Positions 1-7,513 of a stretch of DNA of 8,844 nucleotides are shown here, piece after piece (the first letter of the stretch is position 1; each line of letters starts with the position of its first letter). Location of the stretch: contig JABXGV010000154.1 of the NCBI GenBank assembly GCA_016550485.1, positions 1-8,844 on the forward strand, written 5' to 3'. Below the pieces are notes generated by a model. The model had not been told where the DNA came from, searched no databases, and saw only the letters and a list, made by a program, of their open reading frames with translations. The position numbers and the translations under genes were made by a program. The DNA is from an archaeon (lineage in GTDB: Archaea > Asgardarchaeota > Hermodarchaeia > Hermodarchaeales > Hermodarchaeaceae).

Positions 1-10
1 GAAAAAAATA

Positions 11-229
11 ATGGAAAAAGATCAATTTGATCGCTTACTTGAAAGACTAGAAATGATTTCCCGCTTGCTGGTTGCTATTGCCTTAAAGGAAATAAAGACT
101 AAGAAAGAAAAAATAATAACGCTATCCTCTCTCGGGTTTCGTCCAGTTGAAATCGCTCAACTTCTTGGAATTACAGACAAATTTGTGAATGCTAGACTGA
201 GCGAAGCAAGAAAGGAAGGGTTAATTTAG
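11..229 (+). CDS. Small helix-turn-helix DNA-binding protein (possibly 5'-truncated)
   Basis: A 72-residue protein that probably binds DNA as a small transcription regulator. Residues 1-30 are a charged amphipathic helix (DRLLERLEMISRLL), suited to dimerisation. Residues about 35-66 form a helix-turn-helix like sigma-70 region 4 or small archaeal HTH proteins: a first helix KIITLSSLG, then PVEIAQLLGI, a turn, and a recognition helix TDKFVNARLSEARKEG. Such stand-alone HTH proteins are common in archaea; targets cannot be read from sequence. The ATG at 11 is preceded by only ten A-rich bases with no in-frame stop and no visible Shine-Dalgarno, so the true start could lie outside the window. It converges on the surface-protein gene across a 216-base gap. 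The HTH assignment is fairly secure; the regulatory role is inferred. Confidence 0.75.
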   Translation: MEKDQFDRLLERLEMISRLLVAIALKEIKTKKEKIITLSSLGFRPVEIAQLLGITDKFVNARLSEARKEGLI

Positions 230-283
230 TTCTCTATACAAACTTGGTTGCTGCAACGATATAACAAAAGCTTCAATGTTTCT

Positions 284-350
284 TGTTGCCTTTAGGCAAC
301 ACTATTTGGTGTTTTCGTTGCCTTTAGGCATCAATCTTTTCACGCCTAAA
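284..350. repeat. Short hairpin repeats built on GTTGCCTTTAGGC, probable terminator region
   Basis: A perfect 7-bp stem with a TTTA loop (TGTTGCC/GGCAACA) lies at 284-301. The 14-base unit GTTGCCTTTAGGCA at 285-298 recurs exactly at 317-330, where its TGCC/GGCA core folds again. GCCTAAA at 344-350 is the reverse complement of TTTAGGC at 323-329 and could give an alternative 7-bp stem. The second unit is followed by a T-rich stretch (332-340). It sits just past the HTH stop codon, between two convergent genes, so transcription termination is the simplest reading. A protein-binding site or remnant repeat element is possible. The structure is seen directly; the function is inferred. Confidence 0.55.
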
Positions 351-395
351 AGTAGATGAAAAGGTAGTAGATGCCTATGCCAATGCCCATGTGTT

Positions 396-432
396 AGAAC
401 AGCAAGAAGCTACCACACAAAATAGCTGTTCT
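396..432 (-). terminator. Inverted repeat downstream of the surface-protein gene, possible terminator
   Basis: AGAACAGC (396-403) and GCTGTTCT (425-432) form a perfect 8-bp stem around a 21-base loop. On the minus strand it begins 13 bases past the stop codon of the large surface-protein gene. The long loop and absence of a strong T tract make it an imperfect terminator, so the role is tentative. I see no credible gene in the 216 bases between the HTH gene and the surface-protein gene. Confidence 0.35.
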
Positions 433-445
433 TCATATAGACCTT

Positions 446-3400
446 TCAAGTGGTTTGCTCTTGACTAGTCACAAATCTTAGAGAACCACTAGTAAGTGTG
501 TTGTAGCATGTCGCAAATGCGTTGAGGGTTGTCAAGCAGGTTTGATAGGTAATTTGATGGTCACTGAACTTCGCCTCTTCTACTCCTTTGATGAATACCT
601 GCATGCTAGTTGTGTCTAATCCGCCTTGGGCGGTGGCGATGTTAGCGTATTCCCTTAGCGTCATGTTAGGTTCTCGGAAGATTCCGAGCTTGCTTTGGAC
701 GATTGTCTCGAACATTTGGAAGGCGTAGAGGATGCTCTCTCGGTACTTTTGGTCACTGAGGAGCTGACGGAGTTCAGTCAACATTGCTGCTGCGTCCACT
801 AAAGGTCCTCCTCTAGAACTCCGAGGACCTCGGCCACGAAGACGACGATATACAACAATTGCTACGATAACGATGATTGCTACAATGACTATAGCTATGA
901 TATATTCAAGAGGTATTGGATACTGCATTATTACTGCTGCCTCGACTGTGATTAATTCCTGATTTGACGAAATTACAATTACTGTTCTGTGTTCGAGATG
1001 AATGGGGTAGCTAGCGTCTTGAGGTAACCCTAGTGGGAGTTGAAGCGTGAAGCTTACTCGCCCTTGATTGTCTGTACTACCTGAAAATTCTACTTGCCCA
1101 TTGAAAACAAGAAGAATCTCTCGGTTTGATAGGGGACGACCAAAACTATCCCTGAAAATTCCATCAACACTGATAGTTGTTCCTCCTGGGTGAGGACCAT
1201 TATCCACTTCAATGAGCAGCGTAGCATCCAGGAAAACATCCAGCTTCCGTGATGCATTGCTGGTTCCGTAATAGACATCCCCATTATAGGTCACAGTGAA
1301 GTTGACGGATGATACGGTTGCAGAGATGCTCGTAGGTAATGTCAAAGTGAATCCAAATACGCCAGTCGCTTGGGTTAGAGTCCAACCTAACGCGATACTT
1401 GTTGTGTCGTAGGAGAGTTCCGCAGATACGTTGGCACCGGACAATGGCCCTTGTTGGTCGTCGACAAGTTGACCTGTGAAAACGATGCCCTCCTCAATAC
1501 GGGCTTGAGACGCGTTGAACTGGAGACTAACTACTTGGGTAGTCGAATTAACACTGAAATAATCTCTAGTGCTCGTAACATTAAGCGTTGAACTGACCAC
1601 ATCCCCAGTGACCTCAAAGAATCCTACTGGCCGGCTAGCCGCTACCTGATACGAGAAATCTATTCCACCGGTAGCATTCGTGGTAGATGTTGCGATAAGG
1701 CTCCCATTCAAGAATATCTCTACGGTGACGCCTGCTTGCCGTTGTCCAGTTGAGTTCTCAACCCAACCGGTAAATTGAACCCAATTTCCTCGCTGAGTCA
1801 AGTCATCGCCATCATCATCGTCTACAAAGACAACAATTGTCCCATCGTCATGAATGAGGACAGAAGTGGCTGCTCTTGATCCAAAAATATCCGTTCCGCC
1901 AAGATACTGTGCTTCAACTGTAACTTGACCAAGAGCTGTTGCATTATGGTCATAGCGGAAATTACCATTGTTATCTGTCGTTACCCCTCCTAGCGGCATT
2001 CCATCCCAGAACAATTGAACAGTAGCACTAGGAATTCCTGTACTGTTTTCAAAGCATAGTTGCCCAGAAATATTCACATAACTGTTTACACGAGCAGCAT
2101 TAGGCACTGCTTGTATGGAGAGTTGGGATTGAGCTGTAATGTTAAGTACCTGAGGAAGGCTCACTACAGGATCAATCACCCCGGGAAAACTGAAGGAAGC
2201 AAAGGCTGTCGCCGCTCCAAATGGGTGATGGCTCTGAGGTATGGAATAGTATGTAGAGTATATTCCATTTTGATCGGTGAGTTTCGTAGTGGCTAGTTCA
2301 GTGTTGATGAAAATACTAACTTCGGTTAGAAACGCTTCGTTTTGAGAGATTCCCCTTCCGTTTACTGCGTCGGTGAGAGTGCCATTAAACAGGATAACCG
2401 ATGTGCGGTTAACCTCCAAGGGTGAAGCAGAGAAGGTGATGTTTGCAGCACCGTGAAGCCCGATGCCACCATAAGCATTCCTTCTATGAGAATTAGCGCG
2501 AAGAATGTGTGCTCCAACAATTGCTGAGTTATTGTAAGTGAAGACAATTGATGTTTGTCCTGTTGCAGTTGTTGTGTTGGTACCTAATAGCCAACTTTCT
2601 GTATCATCCCAAAACTCAACCGTCTCCCCTGCTGAAGGTGAACCATCCCTTGTGACTGTAGCCTCTATTTGGAACTGAACACCCCGGTCCACTACTGGCG
2701 TGGGGACGTTGAGGGCAAGGTCGTAATAGGTGCTGATGACATAAGGGTCCCTAGCAGGGGGGCTCCCAGTAATTATGTTTGGTAAAGGTGTAGGGTCAAA
2801 CTGCAGCCAATAGCCATCAGAACTGCTAACAGGGATATAGACTTCTACCCAAAAGTGCATATGCAAAAACTGTAACCTTCGCTGGCTACCGTCCTGCTGT
2901 CCTAGAACCGCCCCATACACCAGACGTGCAGCGATACCCTGTTTACGAAGAAACATAGTATAGGTTGTAGCAAAGTCTTGGCCTATTCCAGCCTCTTCCG
3001 TTAGAAACCATTCAACTGCTTCATCGCCTGGTCCTGGTCTTTCAGAAACTAGGTTGAAGGTGAAGGCTTCCTTGAAATATTCGAGTATAGCGAAAGCCTC
3101 TTCGAAGGCATTATCTGGAACTCCGGCTAGGATTACACTTAGCCTATTTTGAATGTTTGTGTGGGTAGCAGAGCTTAACTGATCTAGGCCTTGGGTCCGG
3201 TAAAGGCTCAAGCTAGGAGGTGTGTTATCTGCCGACAAAGCTTGGGGTCTGATAAGAGTCCAGTTAAGCGGTTCGTAGGTCACTTCGTAGGTAAGCTCAG
3301 AAGTAGTATTTTCATCGAATCGCGCAACAAGTATGGTGCTACCATATTGGTCTGTCTCGAGGTCGTATGGAAGTAGTAAATGAGGGGAATTCACAGAATC

Positions 3401-3880
3401 GGGAATAATCCATGGATCAGGCCAAAGAGAGAATAATCCGAAGGTTCCCCCAAAACCATGACTAATATTCATGGTGACAGTGTAGACTATCTCGCCTCCA
3501 CCTGGACGTTCTGCCAGTGTGAACGTTGTGGAATTATCTTTCCCCCAACTTGAACCATAACTCGAGTTGTAAGAGTAGGTATCATAGGCGCTCCTCTTCC
3601 AGTATCGAGGCGGGTCTGCGGGTGATACCAGAGCAAAGGTTTCAAAGGGATTAAGATCCCACGGCAAATCAAATGGAACATCATCTATGGTGATATTATT
3701 GAGAAGTGAATTGTCACCGGTAGCATTCACGGTGACGCCTGCCCCGTAGGTGGGGACGTCTTCGTAGGGTTCATCCCTGGGAACCGGAAGCATTAGTAGT
3801 GGCGGAAGTATAAATGAAAGAATCAAAGTAGTAATTACTGCTATTGAAAGAATTGAGAGGATGGTTTTCTTTGAAACCAT
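446..3880 (-). CDS. Large membrane-anchored surface protein: transglutaminase-like domain lacking its Cys, Ig-like repeats, DUF4129-like tail
   Basis: A 1144-residue protein from ATG at 3880, chosen over an upstream TTG (3910) because AGGTGG lies 10 bases before it and the ATG directly precedes the basic/hydrophobic leader. Residues 7-30 form an N-terminal membrane segment. Residues about 255-365 resemble a transglutaminase core: GIGQDFATTYTMFLR then GIAARLVYG, HFWVEVY (His342) and FDPT (Asp362). The catalytic Cys position is Gly300, and no cysteine occurs in the domain, so peptide cross-linking or protease activity is unlikely. Residues about 390-980 are beta-rich, about six Ig-like modules, with an acidic DDDDGDD run at 687-693. 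Residues 991-1011 span the membrane, followed by basic RRLRGRGPR, predicting the long domain outside. The cytoplasmic tail (about 1025-1130) resembles DUF4129, a partner of bacterial transglutaminase/MoxR/DUF58 clusters, but MoxR and DUF58 are absent here. About 25 N-x-S/T sequons suggest heavy N-glycosylation. Function unknown; scaffold, adhesion or glycan/peptide binding are options. Confidence 0.85.
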   Translation of the reverse strand: MVSKKTILSILSIAVITTLILSFILPPLLMLPVPRDEPYEDVPTYGAGVTVNATGDNSLLNNITIDDVPFDLPWDLNPFETFALVSPADPPRYWKRSAYDTYSYNSSYGSSWGKDNSTTFTLAERPGGGEIVYTVTMNISHGFGGTFGLFSLWPDPWIIPDSVNSPHLLLPYDLETDQYGSTILVARFDENTTSELTYEVTYEPLNWTLIRPQALSADNTPPSLSLYRTQGLDQLSSATHTNIQNRLSVILAGVPDNAFEEAFAILEYFKEAFTFNLVSERPGPGDEAVEWFLTEEAGIGQDFATTYTMFLRKQGIAARLVYGAVLGQQDGSQRRLQFLHMHFWVEVYIPVSSSDGYWLQFDPTPLPNIITGSPPARDPYVISTYYDLALNVPTPVVDRGVQFQIEATVTRDGSPSAGETVEFWDDTESWLLGTNTTTATGQTSIVFTYNNSAIVGAHILRANSHRRNAYGGIGLHGAANITFSASPLEVNRTSVILFNGTLTDAVNGRGISQNEAFLTEVSIFINTELATTKLTDQNGIYSTYYSIPQSHHPFGAATAFASFSFPGVIDPVVSLPQVLNITAQSQLSIQAVPNAARVNSYVNISGQLCFENSTGIPSATVQLFWDGMPLGGVTTDNNGNFRYDHNATALGQVTVEAQYLGGTDIFGSRAATSVLIHDDGTIVVFVDDDDGDDLTQRGNWVQFTGWVENSTGQRQAGVTVEIFLNGSLIATSTTNATGGIDFSYQVAASRPVGFFEVTGDVVSSTLNVTSTRDYFSVNSTTQVVSLQFNASQARIEEGIVFTGQLVDDQQGPLSGANVSAELSYDTTSIALGWTLTQATGVFGFTLTLPTSISATVSSVNFTVTYNGDVYYGTSNASRKLDVFLDATLLIEVDNGPHPGGTTISVDGIFRDSFGRPLSNREILLVFNGQVEFSGSTDNQGRVSFTLQLPLGLPQDASYPIHLEHRTVIVISSNQELITVEAAVIMQYPIPLEYIIAIVIVAIIVIVAIVVYRRLRGRGPRSSRGGPLVDAAAMLTELRQLLSDQKYRESILYAFQMFETIVQSKLGIFREPNMTLREYANIATAQGGLDTTSMQVFIKGVEEAKFSDHQITYQTCLTTLNAFATCYNTLTSGSLRFVTSQEQTT

Positions 3881-3890
3881 TATACAAACG

Positions 3891-3896
3891 CCACCT
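3891..3896 (-). promoter_or_regulatory. Ribosome binding site deciding the start of the surface-protein gene
   Basis: On the minus strand AGGTGG lies 10 bases upstream of the ATG at 3880 and matches the AGGTG core complementary to archaeal 16S rRNA. It falls inside the 10-residue extension that would follow from the TTG at 3910, which favours the ATG start. Confidence 0.5.
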
Positions 3897-3961
3897 GATG
3901 TTACAGTCAACGAACCAACAAAAAGTTTTGGTTAACTATTCCTTGGCTACTACTTCTTTGA

Positions 3962-3990
3962 GGATTTCCACTTTAAAAGGGCAAAAATCC
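3962..3990 (+). promoter_or_regulatory. Candidate TATA box within a dyad, upstream of the helical orphan gene
   Basis: TTTAAAA at 3972-3978 resembles an archaeal TATA box, centred about 21 bases before the GTG start at 3996, which would suggest a leaderless or near-leaderless transcript. It is flanked by GGATTT (3962-3967) and its reverse complement AAATCC (3985-3990), so a regulator could bind over it. The spacing is slightly short for a TATA box to a start at 3996. The region is shared with the divergent surface-protein gene. Suggestive only. Confidence 0.3.
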
Positions 3991-3995
3991 AATAA

Positions 3996-4730
3996 GTGAT
4001 AAGGCTAGAAACCAAAGGGGTAAATACTCTGCAAGAATTATGGCGCGAGTTATGGCAACAAATCGATAATCAACAATCCTTTGTTTCAGAAGCTGAGCTG
4101 CGGCTTAGAGGATTGTTGTCTTCTCCGACTTCGGAGGTGGCTTACTCGAAGTTGGGGAACTATTTACAGGAAAGCTGGCGTCTCCGAAACGTAAGTATGC
4201 TGGCTGATGCTCTGGTTGCCATCCTTGTAAGTGCGGAGTTCTATTGGCATAAACACCGATATACACGGGCTGCTGGACTTCTACTTGAAGCTAGCGACTT
4301 ATTTTATCTTCTTGATAAATGCGCCACTAGTCAACGATGTATAACCACGGCTCTTCAGCTGGCAATACAGGAGCAGCCTATGCATTGGTGGGAATTTGAT
4401 ATTATGGCCAATGCACTACTATTCTCTACTTGCTTGTCTCTTATCGAGAATCCGGAAGGTCTTGCAGCGCAATTTCGCACCTTAAGGGCTTCAGTACCCA
4501 AAAGAATTCAAAAGCGACTTAGCCGGGAGGACGCCTATCGAGTAACCCTCTTCCTTCGCCGAGCAGTGCGCCTCCATACTCTAACGCCGCTAACAACTTT
4601 GGATACAATATGTACACTGCGTAGTAGTTCTGAATTCTCCACATTACATGACTACTTAGCTGGACATGCCGAGCGATACGCATTGATTCGAGACGGGCTT
4701 ACTGCATTACAACGGCTAGTACAAACATAG
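3996..4730 (+). CDS. Uncharacterised helical protein, possibly TPR-like
   Basis: A 244-residue soluble protein that I do not recognise. It has no signal peptide and no membrane segment and is almost entirely predicted helix. Residues about 66-124 look like paired helices of a TPR or SNAP-like solenoid: alanine-rich LADALVAILVSAEFYW, then RAAGLLLEASDLFYLL, then a third helix with TALQLA. The middle has a tryptophan pair (HWWEFD, about 130-135), followed by a basic stretch (RASVPKRIQKRL, 164-175) and helices to the end. No catalytic motif is visible. It starts with GTG and has no clear Shine-Dalgarno; the next methionine is residue 68, so the N-terminus is uncertain. It is divergent from the surface-protein gene (115 bases between starts) and lies 92 bases before glmS on the same strand, so co-transcription with glmS is possible but unproven. 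A protein-interaction scaffold is the best guess. Confidence 0.7.
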   Translation: MIRLETKGVNTLQELWRELWQQIDNQQSFVSEAELRLRGLLSSPTSEVAYSKLGNYLQESWRLRNVSMLADALVAILVSAEFYWHKHRYTRAAGLLLEASDLFYLLDKCATSQRCITTALQLAIQEQPMHWWEFDIMANALLFSTCLSLIENPEGLAAQFRTLRASVPKRIQKRLSREDAYRVTLFLRRAVRLHTLTPLTTLDTICTLRSSSEFSTLHDYLAGHAERYALIRDGLTALQRLVQT

Positions 4731-4808
4731 AACTGTTACTATTGTATTCAATGTCGGGTTGATGAAACATAGAAAAAACAGTTAAACCTAGTCTGTCAAA
4801 TCAGCAAT

Positions 4809-4813
4809 AGGAG
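4809..4813 (+). promoter_or_regulatory. Shine-Dalgarno supporting the TTG start of glmS
   Basis: AGGAG lies nine bases before a TTG codon that is immediately followed by the TGC for the essential N-terminal cysteine. The site matters because the start is a weak non-ATG codon; with the required Cys position it fixes the start. Confidence 0.65.
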
Positions 4814-4822
4814 TCAACCAGC

Positions 4823-6649
4823 TTGTGCGGAATCTTTGCAATTACCTCAAATCGACGGCAAGATATTGGTCAGATTCTCGTTGAAGGTGCTGAGAAGCTT
4901 ACTTATCGAGGTTATGACACTGTTGGTGTCGCTACAGTTCACAAAGGAAGAATTCTGCTACGAAAGGATAAAGGAAGGATTGAGGAAGTTGCAGCGAAAC
5001 TGGGCCTTGCTGAAATGCCGGGGCATAAGGGAATAGCGCAGCTCCGCTGGGCGACCTTCGGTGCTCCCAGCAAGGTTAATGCGCAGCCCCATTTTGACTG
5101 TGACAAGGATATTGCAGGTGCACACAATGGCAATATCGTGAATTACTTGCCTTTGCGGGAATTGTATACAAGTGAAGGGCATATCATCAGGAGCATGAAT
5201 GATGGGGAAATTTGCGTTCATGCGGTTGAAAGATACTATGATAAAATCGGAGATATGGTAGAAGCAATCCGGAAGGGGTGTGGAGATTTACGTGGCGATT
5301 ATGCCTTTGCAATTATGCATAAGGATGATGATAAGGTCTACGCTGTGAAAATGGGTTCTAGTCTCTTTGCAGGAATTGGCGAGGGTGAGACATGCGTAAG
5401 CAGCGATCTTCCTAGTATTTTACCTGTCACTCGCAACATCCTCAACGTCCATGACGGAGAAATGTTAATACTTTCACCTGAAAGCATCGAAATCCGCCAG
5501 ATAAGTGATAACTCTGTTGTTGAACGGAGTCCCTATATTTCAGATGCAGACATTCGAGTAGCCCAGAAGGGTGGCTACCCTCATTTTATGTTGAAGGAGA
5601 TTCACGAGCAGGCTAGTAGTGCTCGGAGCCTTTTTAACGCGGTCCGTGAACCGTATATCACAAATTTCGAGCAGGCACTTATTGATGCTGAGCGTATTTT
5701 CTTTGTAGGATGTGGTTCTAGCTACCATGCTACATCCGTTGCAAGCTATTATTTCAACGATTTAGCAGGTTTATCTGCCATTCCAGTTGTTGGTGGGCAG
5801 TTTATCTCCCAGTTTGGGCAAACCATCCGGAAAGGCGATGTTGTAGTCTGTGTCAGTCAAAGCGGGGAAACAAAGGATATTATCGATGTTGTTCATCACT
5901 GTAAAGAACGCAACTCTCGAATCCTTAGTATAGTTAATGTCTTGGGGTCTACACTTACGTACCTTAGCGATATCTATCTACCTTTAGGTTGTGGCTTTGA
6001 AATTAGTGTTCCTGCCACAAAGACTTACACAAGTCAAGTTATTCTCTTCGCGTACATCGCCGCACGAATTGGAATCAAGCAAGGGGTCCTCTCAAAGGAC
6101 ATGGGTGAAACTCTTCTCGATGAACTCCAAACTCAGTTACCTGATCTTCTAGAACAGACGATTGCTACAACAACAGTGAAAGCACGGAGCCTTGCACCTT
6201 ATCTGGATCAATTCCCTCACTTCTACGTGCTAGGGTATGGGCTTACCCATGGCGTGGCACTAGAAGGTGCTCTTAAAATTAAGGAAGTCTGCTATATCGT
6301 AGCCGATGGTATGTACTCTAGTGAATTCAAGCATGGCCCCCTTAGCATTGTTAAGGAGGGTTATCCCATCGTTTTCACTGTTGCGCCAAACGACGCTGAA
6401 CATCTCGTCAATCACCTTTCTGAAGTTGAATGTCGTGGCGCGCGCATCATTTTGACTGCGGAGGACAACTCTTTGTTAAAGCGATATGTTGCTGAAGAGG
6501 ACTATCTTGCGGTCCCCTCTTCTAGCCACTACTTGAGTCCAATAATCCAGGCCGTACCGCTTCAATTACTAGCCTATCATCTAGCCGTGTTCAAAAAAAT
6601 CGATCCTGATTACCCTAGAAACATTAGTAAAACGTTGACTGTTCGTTAA
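4823..6649 (+). CDS. glmS: Glutamine--fructose-6-phosphate aminotransferase (isomerizing)
   Basis: Cytoplasmic enzyme converting fructose-6-phosphate and glutamine to glucosamine-6-phosphate and glutamate, the entry step to UDP-GlcNAc. At 608 residues it is full length for the family (about 600-610). The N-terminal class II glutaminase domain begins MCGIFA; Cys2 becomes the nucleophile after Met removal. It has YRGYD (28-32), RWAT (75-78), HNGN (101-104) and glutamine-binding Asp127. Two SIS sugar-isomerase domains follow: CGSS (297-300), SQSGET (345-350), EISVPATKT (393-401), then EGALKIKE (481-488), EFKHGP (501-506) and the C-terminal ISKTLTV with the conserved Lys603. The usual TDTE around the Asp is NDGE, and HNGNIVN resembles amidophosphoribosyltransferase (PurF), but the two SIS domains exclude PurF. 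The start is TTG behind AGGAG. It may follow the upstream helical gene or have its own promoter; no glmS ribozyme is evident. Its last four bases overlap the convergent tatD-like gene. Product probably feeds glycans or glycoproteins (inference). Confidence 0.97.
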   Translation: MCGIFAITSNRRQDIGQILVEGAEKLTYRGYDTVGVATVHKGRILLRKDKGRIEEVAAKLGLAEMPGHKGIAQLRWATFGAPSKVNAQPHFDCDKDIAGAHNGNIVNYLPLRELYTSEGHIIRSMNDGEICVHAVERYYDKIGDMVEAIRKGCGDLRGDYAFAIMHKDDDKVYAVKMGSSLFAGIGEGETCVSSDLPSILPVTRNILNVHDGEMLILSPESIEIRQISDNSVVERSPYISDADIRVAQKGGYPHFMLKEIHEQASSARSLFNAVREPYITNFEQALIDAERIFFVGCGSSYHATSVASYYFNDLAGLSAIPVVGGQFISQFGQTIRKGDVVVCVSQSGETKDIIDVVHHCKERNSRILSIVNVLGSTLTYLSDIYLPLGCGFEISVPATKTYTSQVILFAYIAARIGIKQGVLSKDMGETLLDELQTQLPDLLEQTIATTTVKARSLAPYLDQFPHFYVLGYGLTHGVALEGALKIKEVCYIVADGMYSSEFKHGPLSIVKEGYPIVFTVAPNDAEHLVNHLSEVECRGARIILTAEDNSLLKRYVAEEDYLAVPSSSHYLSPIIQAVPLQLLAYHLAVFKKIDPDYPRNISKTLTVR

Positions 6650-7446
6650 CGACGCTGAACCTTACCTTTGTACAATTCTAGATTGAATAGTTCTAATGCG
6701 TTCTTTGTTGTACTCTCGGCAACAACCTCTTCTGTTGTCTCTTGGAGTTCTGCGATCTTGGCTACTGCTAAGGGGAGGTTTGCAGGCTCGTTTTGTTGAC
6801 GCGGCTGAGGGGCTAGCCAAGGTGCATCGGTCTCGAGAAGCATATTAGCTAAGGGCATCATTTGAGCTATTCGCTGCATTCGCCGTCTAGAAACTACACT
6901 AGTGGGTACACTCATGAACCAATTTTCTGAAGCAGCCTCTGCAACAAGGCTTGAGTCATTAAAACAATGAAGTTGCAGACGTGTTGCCTGCTCCTCTTTT
7001 AGTATACGAATGGCATCTGCTTCTGCTTCTCGAGAATGGACTACTAATGGAAGTTCTAGTTCATCTGCTAACCGAATAAACTCAATGAAGTGATGCCGCT
7101 GTAACTCGCGCTTCTGTTCACTCTTTTCCCAATAATAGTCAAGCCCTACTTCTCCGATAGCTAAAATACGTTCGGAATGTTCACGGATAAGACGTATACA
7201 TTGTTTGACGGTTCTAGGGGTTGTCCTTGGTGGATGAAGGCCAAACGTTGCCCAAATATAGCCCGGAAACCGTTCCACTAAATCAAGTGCCTTCGTATAG
7301 AATTTTGGCTCGATTGGACTTACCACAACACCGATTACACCTGCTGCTTTTGCTCGTTTCACAACAGCTGCTGCTGATGGATAGAGTCGTGGCATCTCGA
7401 TGTGTGAATGGCTATCGAAGAGTTCCAGGATGAAAACACCTTTCAT
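6646..7446 (-). CDS. TatD-family metal-dependent hydrolase (probable DNase)
   Basis: A 266-residue amidohydrolase-superfamily TIM barrel, the usual TatD length. All expected metal ligands are visible: HSH (His13, His15), GLHP (His71), GEVGLD (Glu99), VVHSRE (His137), LQLHCF (His160) and ETDAPWLAP (Asp207), followed by the family's NEPANLP. TatD proteins are cytoplasmic divalent-metal nucleases, in bacteria linked to 3'-5' exonuclease activity, DNA repair and DNA degradation; exact substrate here is unknown. Despite the name, they are not part of Tat export. The ATG at 7446 adds only a few residues before the usual ELFDSHSH opening. No strong Shine-Dalgarno is seen. Its stop overlaps the glmS stop in a shared TTAA, and it is divergent from the MoaD-like gene. 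Family assignment is secure; the physiological role is inferred. Confidence 0.93.
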   Translation of the reverse strand: MKGVFILELFDSHSHIEMPRLYPSAAAVVKRAKAAGVIGVVVSPIEPKFYTKALDLVERFPGYIWATFGLHPPRTTPRTVKQCIRLIREHSERILAIGEVGLDYYWEKSEQKRELQRHHFIEFIRLADELELPLVVHSREAEADAIRILKEEQATRLQLHCFNDSSLVAEAASENWFMSVPTSVVSRRRMQRIAQMMPLANMLLETDAPWLAPQPRQQNEPANLPLAVAKIAELQETTEEVVAESTTKNALELFNLELYKGKVQRR

Positions 7447-7478
7447 GATAGCGTCTCAACGAACGATTGAAAAGGTTT

Positions 7479-7494
7479 TGCTTCCTATGAAGCA
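7479..7494. promoter_or_regulatory. Short dyad midway between the divergent tatD-like and moaD-like genes
   Basis: TGCTTC-CTAT-GAAGCA is a perfect 6-bp inverted repeat around 4 bases, nearly centred in the 67-76-base region between the two divergent starts. It could be an operator for both genes, but a 6-bp dyad can occur by chance and no clear TATA box was found for either gene. Confidence 0.25.
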
Positions 7495-7513
7495 GTTGGA
7501 TAAAGGATGATTC

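Noticed and set aside
284..350. CRISPR-like repeat array.
   Set aside because: Only two full 14-base units plus one partial inverse copy; too short, too few and with no spacer pattern.
1090..3684. Short open frames opposite or out of frame to the large surface-protein gene.
   Set aside because: They lack family features and are explained as shadows of the long coding frame.
446..3910. Surface-protein start at TTG 3910.
   Set aside because: The ATG at 3880 has AGGTGG 10 bases upstream and begins directly at the basic/hydrophobic leader.
4731..4822. Possible glmS ribozyme or other leader structure (AACTGTT at 4731-4737 and AACAGTT at 4777-4783 are inverted repeats).
   Set aside because: The region is only 92 bases and does not show the glmS ribozyme layout known from Firmicutes. 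A 7-bp repeat 39 bases apart is easily chance.
4755..4822. C/D-box small RNA suggested by TTGATGAAA near 4759.
   Set aside because: The C box is imperfect and no CTGA D box follows.
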